Of a stretch of DNA of 34,505 nt, positions 10,987 through 22,191 are shown one piece after another. The translations under genes and the position numbers were made by a program. Below the pieces are notes generated by a model that searched no databases, was not told the origin of the DNA, and saw only the letters and a program-made list of their open reading frames with translations. Each line of letters begins with the position of its first letter. The stretch's first letter is position 1. Location of the stretch: the NCBI GenBank assembly GCA_015852425.1, contig JAAAIG010000380.1, forward strand, positions 1-34,505, in the 5' to 3' direction. The DNA comes from Gryganskiella cystojenkinii. Taxonomy: Eukaryota > Mortierellomycota > Mortierellomycetes > Mortierellales > Mortierellaceae.

Positions 10987-12798
10987 TTACTTCGCAGTTC
11001 GGAAAAGAACTTCGTTCAGGGTTGAGGATGCGCTCCGAAAGGCTCGATGAGCCGTCGAGGTGGATTGAACGACCAAGTTCTGAATCTGGACATGGACTTG
11101 TTGTGGAACCTGCAACGAAGCTCGGGTCCAACCCGCGGACGGGTTCGGTGCTGCCGCCTTTGTGGTAGTGGTATTGGTGTTGGTGGTTGCAGGCGCCTTG
11201 AAAGAAGCTGTGGGTGACAAGGGCGATGGCAATGGTATTGGTGATGATACTGTACAATTAGTTGAGGGGGTAGTTGAGGCGGTGGCATTGCTATTGTTAT
11301 TTGTTGCGGCCGTGATGATAGCGAGTTCATCGAGGTTCTTGAAAACCCTCTTGGTGCGGACCAAAGGCGATTTGGGTTTCTGATTCTCAGTTATAAGAGC
11401 ATAGGCCGAAGAAGGTGGTGGTGAAACTCTGTTGGGCTCCTGCTGGAGATTGTCAAGATGCTTCGGGGATGAGGACGTTCTGAAAAGTCTCTGATCATTC
11501 TGATGAATAGCCATCTCGCCGTCAGAGTTGGTGGTACTGGGACAGGGTGATCCGGGGACACTCTCGTGGTTACTGAGACAAGACGAGCAATCCATATCGG
11601 TGCTGTTCCTAGTGGTTCTGATTGTGGTGGAGGTGGGACCGGAGGTCGACGTTATCGAGAGTTGTTGTAGCTGGAGTTGTTTCTCGGCCATGAGCAGATC
11701 TGACAACAGAGACGACAATTTCCGACGACGATCCACCACAGGAACGAACTCGGAAACCTTCAGTGAGAAGTACGACTCCTCTTCTTCTTCTTCCTCGTCC
11801 TGGTCTTCTTCGTGTTCGTTATCGCCGTCGGCGCCATCAAGCTCATCCTCTTCATCTTCGACATAGAATTTAAGTGGCAACTGAGACTTTTGGACTTGTT
11901 GACACGGTTGATGCTTGATGTTGGTGTTGCTGTTGTTGCGACGAGCCAAGGCGATCCTACTGCGGAACAAAGACTCTTCGGCAGCTTCGGCCTCATCCTC
12001 GTCCTCATCACTATCCTCGCAGACAAAAAAGGTTGCCCTTGAGGTATTTTGGCGTTGTAAGACAGGTCGATGGGTAGCGGTGGCGCTGGCTGCGGCGGCA
12101 GCGGTAGGGCTGCTGATGGCGATTTTCTTAACCCGAAGTTTCTCGTCTTCATCGCCCTCAGAGTAAGACTCGTGGGCAGCGCTGGACTCGGCGAGACTCG
12201 TGGCATTATCCATGACCGTATCTAACAATCGATTCAAGGAAGTCTTGGATCTCTGAGCCAACAAACGACCCTGCTCACTCGCTGAGCGGACCAACGTTGT
12301 CGTTTGCAGGGTCGATGCTGTGTAGTAGTTGTAAGCTTGAGTGGGGAGGGATATCCGGGACGTAGTCGAGGTGGCTTGAGTGGAGGTGGATGTAACTGAA
12401 TTGGAGGAGGAGGGACAGGAAAGGGTTGCCGATGATAAAGGCGCTGTCGATGCAGTTGTCGTTGTCGGTATCTCAGTGGCGCGAGATACGGAGGTGGGTG
12501 ATGATAGCGACAGCGATGGTTTGATGTTGGCGCTGCAGGGGCTTTTGCAAGCATTGCTATCGGAGTCAAGTTCCGAGATAGGTGACGGCAAGGAGTTTTT
12601 ATCCGAGGTGTTTGAAGATATCGTGGTCAATGATGATGATGATGACAATGATGAAGATAAGGACGATGACGAGGGTGATGATGGTGACGATGACGAAGAA
12701 GAGGAAGATATGTCCACACCAAGTGTTCTAGTCGTGGTCTCTTGCAGTAACAGGTCTTGCGGCCTGGGAGAGCTTAACGAATGCCAATATTCGCTCAT
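10987..12798 (-). CDS. Serine-rich, acidic protein of unknown function
   Basis: One open frame encodes 603 residues from the ATG at 12798 (MSEYWHSLSS). The frame runs on upstream without an ATG into a good splice acceptor at 12855, so the start is placed at the first ATG after that intron. I do not recognise the family. Visible parts are a Ser/Thr/Pro-rich N-terminal third, two acidic runs (one after FFVCEDSDEDEDEAE, one ending in a run of Glu before SYFSLKVSEF), a short ordered-looking stretch RRRKLSSLLSDLLMAEKQLQ, a basic patch SPLVRTKRVFKNLDELAII, and a less repetitive C-terminus (QVPQQVHVQIQNLVVQS). No signal peptide or membrane segment is seen. The Ser and Asp/Glu tracts come from trinucleotide runs visible on the + strand (GATGATGAT near 12630, CTTCTTCTT near 11778). 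A mostly disordered regulatory protein is likely; function is not inferred. Confidence 0.65.
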   Translation of the reverse strand: MSEYWHSLSSPRPQDLLLQETTTRTLGVDISSSSSSSSPSSPSSSSLSSSLSSSSSLTTISSNTSDKNSLPSPISELDSDSNACKSPCSANIKPSLSLSSPTSVSRATEIPTTTTASTAPLSSATLSCPSSSNSVTSTSTQATSTTSRISLPTQAYNYYTASTLQTTTLVRSASEQGRLLAQRSKTSLNRLLDTVMDNATSLAESSAAHESYSEGDEDEKLRVKKIAISSPTAAAAASATATHRPVLQRQNTSRATFFVCEDSDEDEDEAEAAEESLFRSRIALARRNNSNTNIKHQPCQQVQKSQLPLKFYVEDEEDELDGADGDNEHEEDQDEEEEEEESYFSLKVSEFVPVVDRRRKLSSLLSDLLMAEKQLQLQQLSITSTSGPTSTTIRTTRNSTDMDCSSCLSNHESVPGSPCPSTTNSDGEMAIHQNDQRLFRTSSSPKHLDNLQQEPNRVSPPPSSAYALITENQKPKSPLVRTKRVFKNLDELAIITAATNNNSNATASTTPSTNCTVSSPIPLPSPLSPTASFKAPATTNTNTTTTKAAAPNPSAGWTRASLQVPQQVHVQIQNLVVQSTSTAHRAFRSASSTLNEVLFRTAK

Positions 12799-12854
12799 GG
12801 TCTCGAGAGACTTGGGCTGATTATCGGCAATGGTTTGCTTCACACGAGAATACG

Positions 12855-12960
12855 CTAATTAAAAAGAAAGAAACAAACCCCCTGATTAGTTACGGCTATC
12901 CTCTCGAGTCCACATAGTCCCACAAGTGGCGGGCCATGTTGGGTGGTTGTATAACTTTAC
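12855..12960 (-). other. Probable 5' leader intron of the serine-rich gene
   Basis: On the - strand a donor AAAG|GTAAAG at 12960 and an acceptor TTTTTAATTAG at 12855 bound 106 bases, a normal intron size here. From about 13200 to 12961 the leader has no ATG on the - strand, nor is there one between the acceptor and the start at 12798. In-frame stops upstream show this exon is leader, not coding. Confidence 0.5.
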
Positions 12961-14683
12961 CTTTCCAGATAACACTGCTTGGATCTGTTTTTCAATTGTA
13001 CGGGGGGTGTGGATCGGAATAGATTCGATAATGTATGTGGATGAAGATTGAGGAAAGGAGGAAGAGGAGAAGGAAAGAAAGAGAGAAGGATAAGGTGACG
13101 GTCAGTAAGTGCCTATTTTTTGGGATTCGTTCTTCTGTTGGACTTGCAATGGCTGTCCTCTTTTCTATCTCTTGCTTGCGCCCAGAGTCCAAAAGCAGGG
13201 CATGTTCACTGCTTTGTGTGTTATTAAAAGACCCCCCTTCCCTCCCTCATTGCCACGTCTTGGCTCTATTTCATATCTGGTTTTAGGGAGAGTTCAGGAC
13301 GACGAGATGTGGGGCAAAAGAGAGGGCGGACAAACCCAAAGCCGGACCAACCGTTCAGCCATCGCAAAACTTGTTCCTCCTCCTCTCTCCTTTTCATTTC
13401 GTCCATTTCTTCCATCCCGTCATTTTGTTCTCTTCCTGTAAAAGATGCAATTGAGAGAATGTTTGTTGGTCCTGGAGGTCGATTGTCCCAATAAAAGACG
13501 GAAAATGATTGTTGGGGTTTGCGCCTTTGTGATACAAAGAAACCCCGTGCACGTTGTGGAAATAAGAGTTGTCTTTGTTGCTGCCGTTTGTACCTGAAGC
13601 GATGTTTTCTTTCGAGGCAGTTGTTATCGTTGGTTGTGAAGAGGGGATAACAATGGTAGAAGAAAGAGAAGTTGTCAAAGAAGATAGGTTGGTGGTGCAG
13701 GAGACAGAGCGGGCGAGCGGGGAGCGGACCAGGGCAGGGCTGGAGGTGGTCGTTGTTCCAGAAACGAGAAACAATGGAGTGTCGGTGGAATGAAGGGAGG
13801 GAGCAGTCGCGTGCTGGTGTCTTGTCGAGAGAGGTGCTGAAGAGGAAGAAGGATGGGTTGGATTCAATGAAGAACAACGGGAACGGGATGAAGAAGAGAG
13901 GGAGAGGACAGAGTGGCAAGAGGGCGGCTGCAATGCCAGGGATATGGACAGTGGTGGAGGCATGTGTGTGTGTAAGGGAGATTATCGCAAGTGCAAGGAA
14001 AACAGAGTGCGAAACCACAGAGAAGGATGTTGGTGAAACAACAAAGAAGAAAGGAATAACAGGCAGAAAGTGGAGCAATGAGAAGAGGAACACGAAAGAC
14101 GAAGAGGAAAGAATAAAAAGAGAAGATATCATCCCCATCAATCCGAGGAGGTACGAAAGCAACCGGAGAAAAATAAAATCGCTTGGCCCTCTCTCTGCTC
14201 TCGTCAGTTGGGGTTGAATTTCCCCACAACTCTTTTTTTTTGCCCCCAAAAAATCAAAAACAAAAAAATCCTTCGGTCCGAGGAAAAGAGCTAGTCGAGG
14301 GATGGAAAGCAGATCCATTTCTACAATCTCAACGTGGATCTTTGCATGCTGGTATGTCGCGAGTCAGTTATCTTCAATTGGGTCATGATGGGTCACTGAG
14401 ACAAGCAGATAAGTTCCTGGGTAAGATCCATACAAAAACCTGCTCCATGGGTCCGAGCTTCACTGATATCAGAGATTCTGTCCACGCAATCTGACCTTAT
14501 CTCTCAGTAGATCAAAGTGCATACGATTATGAAATCTTCCGGTGGCTTATAACAGTCCCGTGACCTGTGACTGTTCTTCGATCTCCAACAACAGACAGAC
14601 ATCGCCCGAGGTGCGAGTCCACCACTTTGCCTGTCTTTGTATTGTCTCCATTGCATACCCAGTCCATTTCGTAAAGCCATACC
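12961..14683 (-). other. CT-rich upstream region between divergent genes
   Basis: The - strand is very rich in C and T between about 13000 and 14250, so all three - frames stay open for long stretches without looking like protein (runs of F, S, L, P). A strong acceptor-like tract (TTTTACAG, - strand) is at about 13441, so the leader of the serine-rich gene may have more than one intron. No separate gene is supported. The promoter of the bL34m gene must lie at the right end. Confidence 0.4.
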
Positions 14684-15475
14684 ATGTTCGCCGCATTCAC
14701 ATCCCTTCGCACAAAGCTGGCCCCTGTCGCCAGGTAAACAACAAACTCGCCATTCCATCTATTTTTTATTGGTGCCTGAGTTCTCCATTCATACATGTCA
14801 AGGAAACGAGCAGACCATGTCGCTGACTGTCCTATTCTAATCTTCTTCGATAGGACACAATTCACAGCCATGGCCGCTACGCCATCGCCCGCTGCCGCTC
14901 TCTCCTCAACCACTCCTAGCTCCATCTTTGCCACTTTGACCGGATTCCGTGTCCCTAACGTCTTTGGGTATGGCTTGAAGAGCATAATAACTTGCAGCAG
15001 GACGCTCGGCGATGGTGTTGATGAGGGAGTCAGGAGCGGACAAAACTACCAGACAGGGTGAAAGAACGCATCATGGATCAGGAACCGCCGATGTCCCAGG
15101 ATACAACAAAAGTTAACAGCGTTGGGAATCGACATCGATCCGTCGATAGTTTATTGTATTGAATTCTCGGATCAAAATGACGGGTGACATCATATCTCGA
15201 TGCTACAGGATCTAATACACAAGGACGCCATCGGAATGTGGAACTTTTGACAAACCAGACCGTGAAGAACTCACCGCCTGGCACTACATCTTCACGAACC
15301 AAACAATCTACATAGATCAAGTCAAGCTCGCTTTGTCTCATACGGTCGCGAGTACCAGCCCTCGCAACGTGTCCGTAAGCGTCGTCACGGCTTCTTGGCA
15401 AGAATGAAGTCAAGGGGAGGACGCAAGGTCATCTTGAGCAGACTCCAGAAAGGTCGCAAGTACCTCAGTCACTAA
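14684..15475 (+). CDS. mrpl34: Mitochondrial ribosomal protein bL34m
   Basis: Three exons, 14684-14733, 14854-14967 and 15316-15475, join in phase (GTAAAC...GATAG and GTATGG...CATAG introns of 120 and 348 nt) to give 107 residues. The last exon is decisive: [20 protein letters not shown], then an arginine/lysine-rich end finishing KGRKYLSH, is the whole conserved bL34 core, a small basic protein of the large ribosomal subunit. The N-terminus ([17 protein letters not shown], then Ser/Ala-rich sequence) has the basic, non-acidic make-up of a mitochondrial targeting peptide, so this is the organelle form. The first splice joins AG|G into Arg 17 and keeps the frame. The second donor is less sure: GTGAAA at 15058 has the same phase and would add 30 residues. 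Bacterial L34 is about 45 residues; the extra length is presequence. Confidence 0.88.
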
Positions 15476-16470
15476 ACGGCCAACCGAACAGACGATGAAG
15501 CGTTGTCATCTAGAGCTCATACACTGGAATCAGGATAAAAGAAAGACGATCGCTTCAGTCGCTCCATATTGTAACATTGTAATAGACCAGCAACGCGAAA
15601 TATATAGTTTTCATTTTTTCATACCACCATCCTTTCCCTTTATGCGCCTGATCCTTATGGTGTGTCGATCGACCACCCGCCACAAAATAGACGAATACAG
15701 GAAAATGGGACAAGGAGGTGCAATTGATCATGGCACCAGCAGATGGGCCGGTTGGAGGCACAGAAAAGAGAGAGAACGAGAGATGGACAGGGAGAGGAGA
15801 AGAGCGAAAGAGAGAGAGGGCGGATGGAGAAGGCACTCTGTTCAATTGCTCATCACCCCTTCAGGGATCCGTCTCAAGCTGAAGATTCAAAAAGAGGACA
15901 TCCATGTGCAGATGGACAAAAAATCCCAAAGAGCCAAGGACGTTTCTAAGACCGGAAAAACTTTCTAATTGGGAGCCAGGCACATCATGTCATCGACTAA
16001 AACAAAGAAAAGGGAAGCAAAATAGCTGCTGCGAGTAACTCCCCGTCATCGAACAGAGCTTTTTTTCTTTGAAAATTACCTTTGTTAAAGCGAGAGACGA
16101 CTGACAAAAACTAGCCACTGATTCCAACCTTGGTTTTCTGAGGTCGTCCATCAGGGCAATAAGTCGCCTCCAAGAGTTCTGGACAAGGACACGTAAAAAG
16201 AGAGAGAAACGTCGATTCACCAGAGCCGCTCTATTCGCGTGATTCAAAACAACCTTTGACTTTTCGTGACAACATCAGAGCATGGTTGCTATCGTTCCCT
16301 GGACTCGTTGTCATTTACGCCAGAAAAGGGATCAGGGAGGGAGCCAAAGAGAAAATAAAGAGAGGGACCAAAGGAACCTCAAACATAGATCCGTCAGCAA
16401 GTTAGAAAAAAAAGGGATCAGGAGCTCTCTTCATGTCTTTATGATTTCAATGAAATGGCAAAGAAAAGAA

Positions 16471-16486
16471 AGAGAGAGAGAGAGAG
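16471..16486. repeat. AG dinucleotide microsatellite
   Basis: Eight AG units lie in a purine-rich stretch of the intergenic region. No function is inferred. Confidence 0.8.
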
Positions 16487-16614
16487 ACAAACAAAAAACG
16501 GGGTCAAAAGCGTGCTGCAGCGTCAGGCTGGTAACAAAAGGAGGGAGCTGACGGACAAAAGCATGCGCATGAACTGGAGGGGGTTGGAGAGCTGGAGAAA
16601 ACGAAAAAAAAGTG

Positions 16615-16625
16615 TATATAAATAA
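16615..16625 (+). promoter_or_regulatory. Candidate TATA box for the transporter gene
   Basis: TATATAAATAA stands out in otherwise purine-rich sequence about 250 bases before the last upstream ATG-free, CT-rich tract begins. The element also reads as TTATTTATATA on the - strand, so its direction is not certain. Confidence 0.35.
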
Positions 16626-17040
16626 GGTGAAAGGCAAAGCCACTGTGCATGGTCTGAAGGAAAAAGATGAGCAGGATATGAAGGAGAACAAGAGGAAGGA
16701 GGAAGAGGTGGAAGAGGAGAAAGAGAAAAGGTGACAAAGAGAGGCAAACAACACGGAGGAAGCCAAGAGGGAGGTAGAATGTAAAAATAAAGGAGTCCAA
16801 GGCTGGTCGAGGAAACCATGTAGGACGAAGTTTTGTAGAAGTTGAACGGGGGAACATGAGCGTACAGTTGCAACAAGAAAACAAACCGAAACGACAAAAA
16901 GAGTCAAAGAGTAAACCTCAAAAGTAGCTGGCGGTGGAAGAACCTCCCCATCACCTTTCAGCGTAGTTTGGTCCCACAAAAAAACAAAACAGAATCCCGA
17001 TAGTTGTCCGCCCCATCTTCAGTTTTGCCGCAGATCGCTC

Positions 17041-17545
17041 CCTTTTGACTTCCTCTTTTGCTTTCTTTCGTTACTCTTCCCTTTTTTTCATTATTCTCTC
17101 TATTCACAGAGGTACAGCTGGACTGCACTTTCCTTATCAACACCTTTTCGGCATTGAACATTGGCAAGCACACCCTGCTCTCTCTCCATCCGCCGTGTTC
17201 TCCCCCTCTGTCGATTTCATACTCAACTGCCTTTCTTCTTCCTCTCTCATCTACACACTTTGCACACAACAGCACAGCATCTTCACTTTCTTTATTATTC
17301 CTCTCCCTTTTCCACTCTCTTTTTACGACTCCACACACGCTTCAACTTTTTCACTATAACCATCATCATCATCATCATCGCCAAAAGCTCATTCTCCATC
17401 CCTGCCGATCCAACCCTGCCCCTACCTGCACATTAAACATTAAAAAATATCCACCCCTTGAATATACCCTGCATCCCTCTAACGGTTACACAACTTACAA
17501 ATCATTGACGACGCACACTTTCCCAAACACCTCGCCAACAAGTAG
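17041..17545 (+). other. Probable 5' leader exon of the transporter gene
   Basis: CT-rich sequence without a single ATG on the + strand (none from 16859 to the donor) ends at a strong splice donor, AG|GTAAGT-like, at 17546. A (CAT)6 repeat lies at 17361-17378 without creating an ATG. This is what a 5' untranslated exon looks like; the exact transcription start is not visible. Confidence 0.5.
17361..17379 (+). repeat. CAT trinucleotide repeat in leader
   Basis: Six CAT units lie in the probable leader exon of the transporter. In this orientation the repeat never makes ATG, in keeping with the ATG-free nature of the leader. Confidence 0.85.
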
Positions 17546-18839
17546 GTAAGTTTCATTTCAACAATAAACCGCCAACCACACAACCTTTCAACGCCAAATT
17601 GTCGCGTTTTCCCTCCTTCCTCGTTCATCCCGTCCCTTGTCCACGATCGAGGGCCTATTCATTGATCTACAACCATACCAACTGTTTTGTTCGTCTCTTT
17701 TCGACACACCGAGTTCTTTTTGGGCGACCCCATTGCTCTCCTCCAGCTGTAGTACTATCGGCTGAGTCCCCTCACTTTCCGAGCTATCCCGACCCTTTTC
17801 CTCTTTTGCTGAAGATCATTGGGTAGCTGACAATTTATTGTTCAGTCGGAGACTTTTTGCAAACCAAGTCTAACAATCGTCATCTCAGCTTTCAACAGCC
17901 GTTCGGGGTTCCTGTATTTTTTCTTCTTTCTGTTGCAACCTCACCCACCCTTAGACTGCCCACTCCTTACTCTTCGTCTGTTTTCTACTCACACTGGTAC
18001 CCTTTGCCTCTCTGTCTCGACTTTTGTCTCTGTTTCTGTCAGGGACAACCGCTTCTCCCTTCATATCTTTTTTTTCGACCCTTTTTTTCACCCCTCTCTG
18101 ACTCCCGTTCTAATGCAACCCCCTTCAAAAAAAACTTTAAAAAAATACAAACCCCACGATACCCCGGATTCCTTCTACCTCCCCTTTGTGATCCAAAGTG
18201 ACATTATATAATCTCGAGGCAAAGCAACAGCACAGACGAAGAAAGAAAGAAGAAAATGCGGGACAATAACCTGAAAAAAATCACCTCGAGCAGATCCCTC
18301 CACCCTACCCCGTTTTTCTCTTTTTGGACAAACACTGGTGCACGAACAAAAAAAAACGAACATCACAAAAAGCACAAACAAAGAGAGAGCACACGAAGTG
18401 CGTATGGGCTCTGGGAACCGATTGGCTCTCACAAGTTCAAAGGTCGCCGGGCTGCCCATACAGTTGTTAAATGTATCCCTTGTTAGAGCCCAATGAACCA
18501 CGAAAAGAAAAGAAGAAAAACGATGACTGAGTGGTGACGAGCAGAACAAGAGGCAGAGAGACAGATGAACAAGGGAAAGTGGAGGGAGTGATCAGGAGAG
18601 AGGGGGGGTTGGAAAATGATCCGACTTCCAAGCTTGAGAGCGAGGAAACGACCGAGGCGGCTTTTCTTTGTTATCTTCGGCTGGAGGAAAAAAGTCTCCC
18701 TTCTCTCACTTTCTTTTGTCTTTTTTTTTTTTATTTTTTTTATTTAATTGACTACGGTATGTTTGAAGTCTAACTAACACTTTTTGACTTCGACTTTTTT
18801 GCTTCTCAACGATTCTTCTCCTTACTATTCCTTTTGCAG
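17546..18839 (+). other. Probable 1.3-kb leader intron
   Basis: The stretch starts with GTAAGT and ends with a long pyrimidine tract and TTTTGCAG at 18839. ATGs reappear inside it. From 18840 to the start codon at 19174 there is again no ATG on the + strand. No coding exon was found inside, and no small RNA was recognised. Confidence 0.45.
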
Positions 18840-19173
18840 ATCTTCAGTCCCTGGATCAGGATCTGAAATCTCAACAGCATAATATCCCTTCCTTTCCCCC
18901 ATTCCACCATAACGCGGACACATTTATATCCCAGAACCTATTACCATTCAGTCCCCTTCACATTGCGAACTGTCAGGACCACCAATTAAGGCAAACCCTC
19001 CTTGAAACAACAGAAAAAAGCAAGCCACGACATCTACAAAGACCCATATAAAAAACCATTCAAAAAAAGGAGTAAAAAAGAGCATAAAACGAGGCTGGAA
19101 GCAAAGTCTTCTCTGGTTTGCCAACAGTAAAAGTCTTATCAATCAAGCATTTACCATAAAAAGGATCTAGTCC

Positions 19174-21952
19174 ATGGTTGCGTTTTCGACACTCATTTGG
19201 ACCAGTGCAAAGTAAGATTATTTTGAACACAACAAACAAAAAAAAAAGAACTTCGCCCAAAAAAAACTTGCTGGTGCCATCGCGAAAAAGCTAATTTATG
19301 TTTTATCTTCCTTCTCAAATTCAGACCTATCATCAAATTCCTGGTGCTGGGAGGATGTGGTGCCATCATGGCAAAACATGGACTGTTGAGTCCCGCTGGT
19401 GCCAAAGTCGTCGCAGGAATGATTCTCAACTATACCCTCCCGGCCCTTCTCTTTGCGAAGATGGTTGTCTGTGTCAACAATGACAATGCCGAGGAACTAC
19501 TGTAAGACCTTTTTCTCTTGTTATTTTCAGAATTGCAAAGGCCCGATCAGAATAGTGTTGAACGGATCGACAGGAGACGTCCAGCTTTTGTTTCCACCCA
19601 AAACAAATCAAATCATGGTCTGACAACGTGTTTTTCACACACTCACTCTTTCTCTCTCTCTTTGCTGCTGGCGACCTCCACCAAACAGGTACGTGGCGCT
19701 CATCGCAGTGATGTATATTATCTTTGGCGCAATAATGGGGTTCCTGATTCAACGGACAGGATTGGTCCCTAAACGGCTCCACTGGGGTATCATCGCCGCC
19801 ACCATGTTTACGAATTTCGTAAGTCATTCTAAATTTCTTACTATTTCTCTTATTTTGCTCCTATGCGCGCACCGATCTTCCTCTGCCCTCCTAGTATATT
19901 CACTCTCCTTCCACTTGTTCCCATGCTCATGATCCCCATTCTTTTTCTTCGCTCGCTGAAATGACGTAGGGCGATTTGCCAATCTCGATCATCCTCGCGG
20001 TCTCGGACCACCCACCTTTCCTGGTCGGTGATGGTGCCAAGGGTACAGCATATTCAAGTGTCTTTATCGCCGTGTTTTATCTCTTTTTGTTCCCCCTGGG
20101 AGGCTACCGTCTAATCCGTTACGACCATGTGAAGGAATCCAAGCGGCTCGGCTCTCTTCAACAAGCGATTGCAAACGGCGGGGTCACTGGACCTGATGGG
20201 CAGATCATGGGCCACAGCTATGAAAACAATTCGTCTACGAACGTGAGTGAGATCACGCTCTCGGGTGACACGTTAACAACCCATCCTGATGTCAATAAGC
20301 GATCATCTCCGTCTCCACCTCAGCAACAGATGGCACCGTCGTTCTCGGCAACGTCGACCATGATCAGTATGGATTACACTATGGAGGATGGTGCCAAGGA
20401 GATGCGTTATCGACCTCATGACCATCATCATCTACATGATCAATCAGGCCAGGGGTCTTCGTCAGCGTCTCAATCCCCAGCCATCGCTCATTCTTCGCCA
20501 TTTGTCTTAGAAGACAACTCATCTCATCATCCTCTTTCCTCGAACTCACCGCCAACCTCCTCTACAGCAACCTCATCAGCACAGCCCTCCCCATTCACCT
20601 CTGTCGAGAGCTTCCGCAGGAACCCTTTCTTGCCCAACCAACAACACTCCTTGGATCAGCAACAAACGCAATCGAGTTCAAGTCCAGTCTACCCGACCGT
20701 GCAGGCGCTCCGATCAGATGGTCATGGCCCTAGGTTCAGTGTGGAGAGTTTTGCCAGTAATGGTACCGGCGCGACTCGCCATCATTACGGTCATATCGGA
20801 CAGGGTCATGCTGAGGATTCGGATGATCATGGGTTAATTCAACAGCCTGCTCAGTCATACAAGCCGGGTAATATCAACACCCAGAACGGCAACAGTAATG
20901 GTACCTTGGGCAAAAGTCGATCAATTCGTTCCCCTCTTTTCAAGAACTATCAACCTCCAGCGTTCTTGTCCCGTCGTCCTTCCGGCCAAGCTTTGGGGTA
21001 TAGCGAATTCGATCAGGAGAACGTCAACCACGACGAGGACGGCCAAGGCGAGAGTCCATCATCGTCGTCTTCGCCTGGCGGTGGAAGTTCTTCAACCTCA
21101 GGATCGAATTCCCCGTACATTTCTCTAACACCGCCGGAGGCAGGTTCCTCCAAGAACAGCAATCTACGGGGTCGCAAACATCAGTTTTCGGACGAGGAAA
21201 TGTCCAACATTCCGCTTGAGCCCATTGTCACCATCACACCTCCGCCGACAGATCCAACACAATCCACGGAACCCCTTCCGAAAGTGCCCCCCGCACTCTC
21301 CCGATCCTACCAGACCAAGAAATCTGCAACCCCGAGATCAAAACTCTTGTTGGCCTGGCATTGGTTCTGGAGAGTCTTCCACAGCGTGCGCGAGTACCTC
21401 ACACCACCGACGATCGGCCTTTTGTTGGGTCTCCTGGTCGCTTTGGTGCCTCATCTTCGAATCCTGTTCATCCTCCCGACTCCAAACTCGAATCTCGCTC
21501 CAGCTCCATCCTGGGATGAATTACCGCCGTTGAGTTTTATCCTCGAGGTCACGCTCATGCTCGGTGGGTGTTGTGTTCCCTTGGGTCTGACTGTTTTGGG
21601 TGCCTCGCTCTCGCGTCTGAAACCCGGTCGGATGCGACCTTTGGTCCCAACGTTGACCATGATCACGTTTGTGAAGCTCTTCTTGTCTCCGTTGTTGGGC
21701 ATCATGTTTATGCAGATGATCTTGATCAAGTCCTGGGGCTGGGTTGATGCCAAGAACCACATGCTGCAGTTCACTTTAATGCTCATGAGCGGATCACCCA
21801 CGAGTATTACGTGTTTTGTGCTGGCTCAGGTCTGGGATCGGAGAACAGTCAACGCGGGAGGTGAGATGGCCGCGGTGATTGCTGTCCAGTACGCGGTCGG
21901 AACAGTCGCCATAACGATCATGAGTGCCGGTATGATGTTTTATCTGTTTTGA
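19174..21952 (+). CDS. Membrane transport protein, auxin-efflux-carrier-like family
   Basis: Four exons, 19174-19211, 19325-19501, 19689-19818 and 19970-21952, join in phase across GTAAGA/GTAAGA/GTAAGT introns to 775 residues. The first exon gives MVAFSTLIWTSAK and is needed for continuity with PIIKFLVLGGCGAIMAKHGL. About five hydrophobic segments fill residues 5-165, then a Ser/His/Gln/Pro-rich hydrophilic loop of about 400 residues (168-573), then about five more segments (from LLLAWHWFW at 574) ending SAGMMFYLF. This 5+loop+5 plan and the motif MSGSPTSITCFVLAQVW fit the Mem_trans family (plant PIN-like; yeast Ecm3 and relatives). The substrate of the fungal members is poorly known and is not inferred. 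The loop is longer than usual and probably cytosolic and phosphorylated. The gene ends 239 bases from the end of the convergent Fanzor relic. Confidence 0.9.
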
Positions 21953-22117
21953 AAAAGGACAAAAACCAAACATCTACAAAAAAAAGTGATAATTTTCTAA
22001 GTTACTCTTATTACGAATGATATTCCTCATATCTGCCCACCTTCATACCCTCCTCGTAACCCCTCATACCATAATAATGATAAAGATGTTTTCGTAATTA
22101 ATGAGCTACAAAGCGTG

Positions 22118-22137
22118 AATAAAAAAGTGACAATAAA
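22118..22137 (+). terminator. Candidate poly(A) signals of the transporter gene
   Basis: Two AATAAA hexamers (22118-22123 and 22132-22137) lie about 170-185 bases past the stop in AT-rich sequence. They are the likely 3'-end signals for the transporter transcript. Confidence 0.5.
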
Positions 22138-22191
22138 AACCATTAGTATTAATTTAACTTAGAAAATAAGCATCAAAAAGAATAACTGCAT

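Larger units (their letters stand above)
15476..17040. other. Intergenic region with TATA-like element
   Basis: No supported gene. The - strand is CT-rich at 15730-15850 and 16430-16980, which keeps frames open without protein-like sequence. A strong TATA-like element TATATAAATAA is at 16615-16625, readable on both strands. An AG dinucleotide repeat is at 16471-16486. The + strand carries no ATG from 16859 on, as expected if the leader of the downstream transporter starts in this area. Confidence 0.4.

Noticed and set aside
12855..12893. A 39-base intron that would add a coding exon (start near 12915) to the serine-rich gene
   Set aside because: Shorter than any other intron in the window; the 106-base leader intron with a GTAAAG donor is more likely.
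13266..14318. Long open frames in all three - frames, one of 350 codons
   Set aside because: Openness in every frame comes from the CT-rich composition; the products are runs of F, S, L and P. Better read as a leader/promoter region.
15078..15413. 111-codon - strand frame opposite the bL34m gene
   Set aside because: It is the antisense shadow of the last bL34m exon and its intron.
16431..16979. 182-codon - strand frame rich in S, F and L
   Set aside because: Same composition effect, with overlapping open frames and no protein-like pattern.
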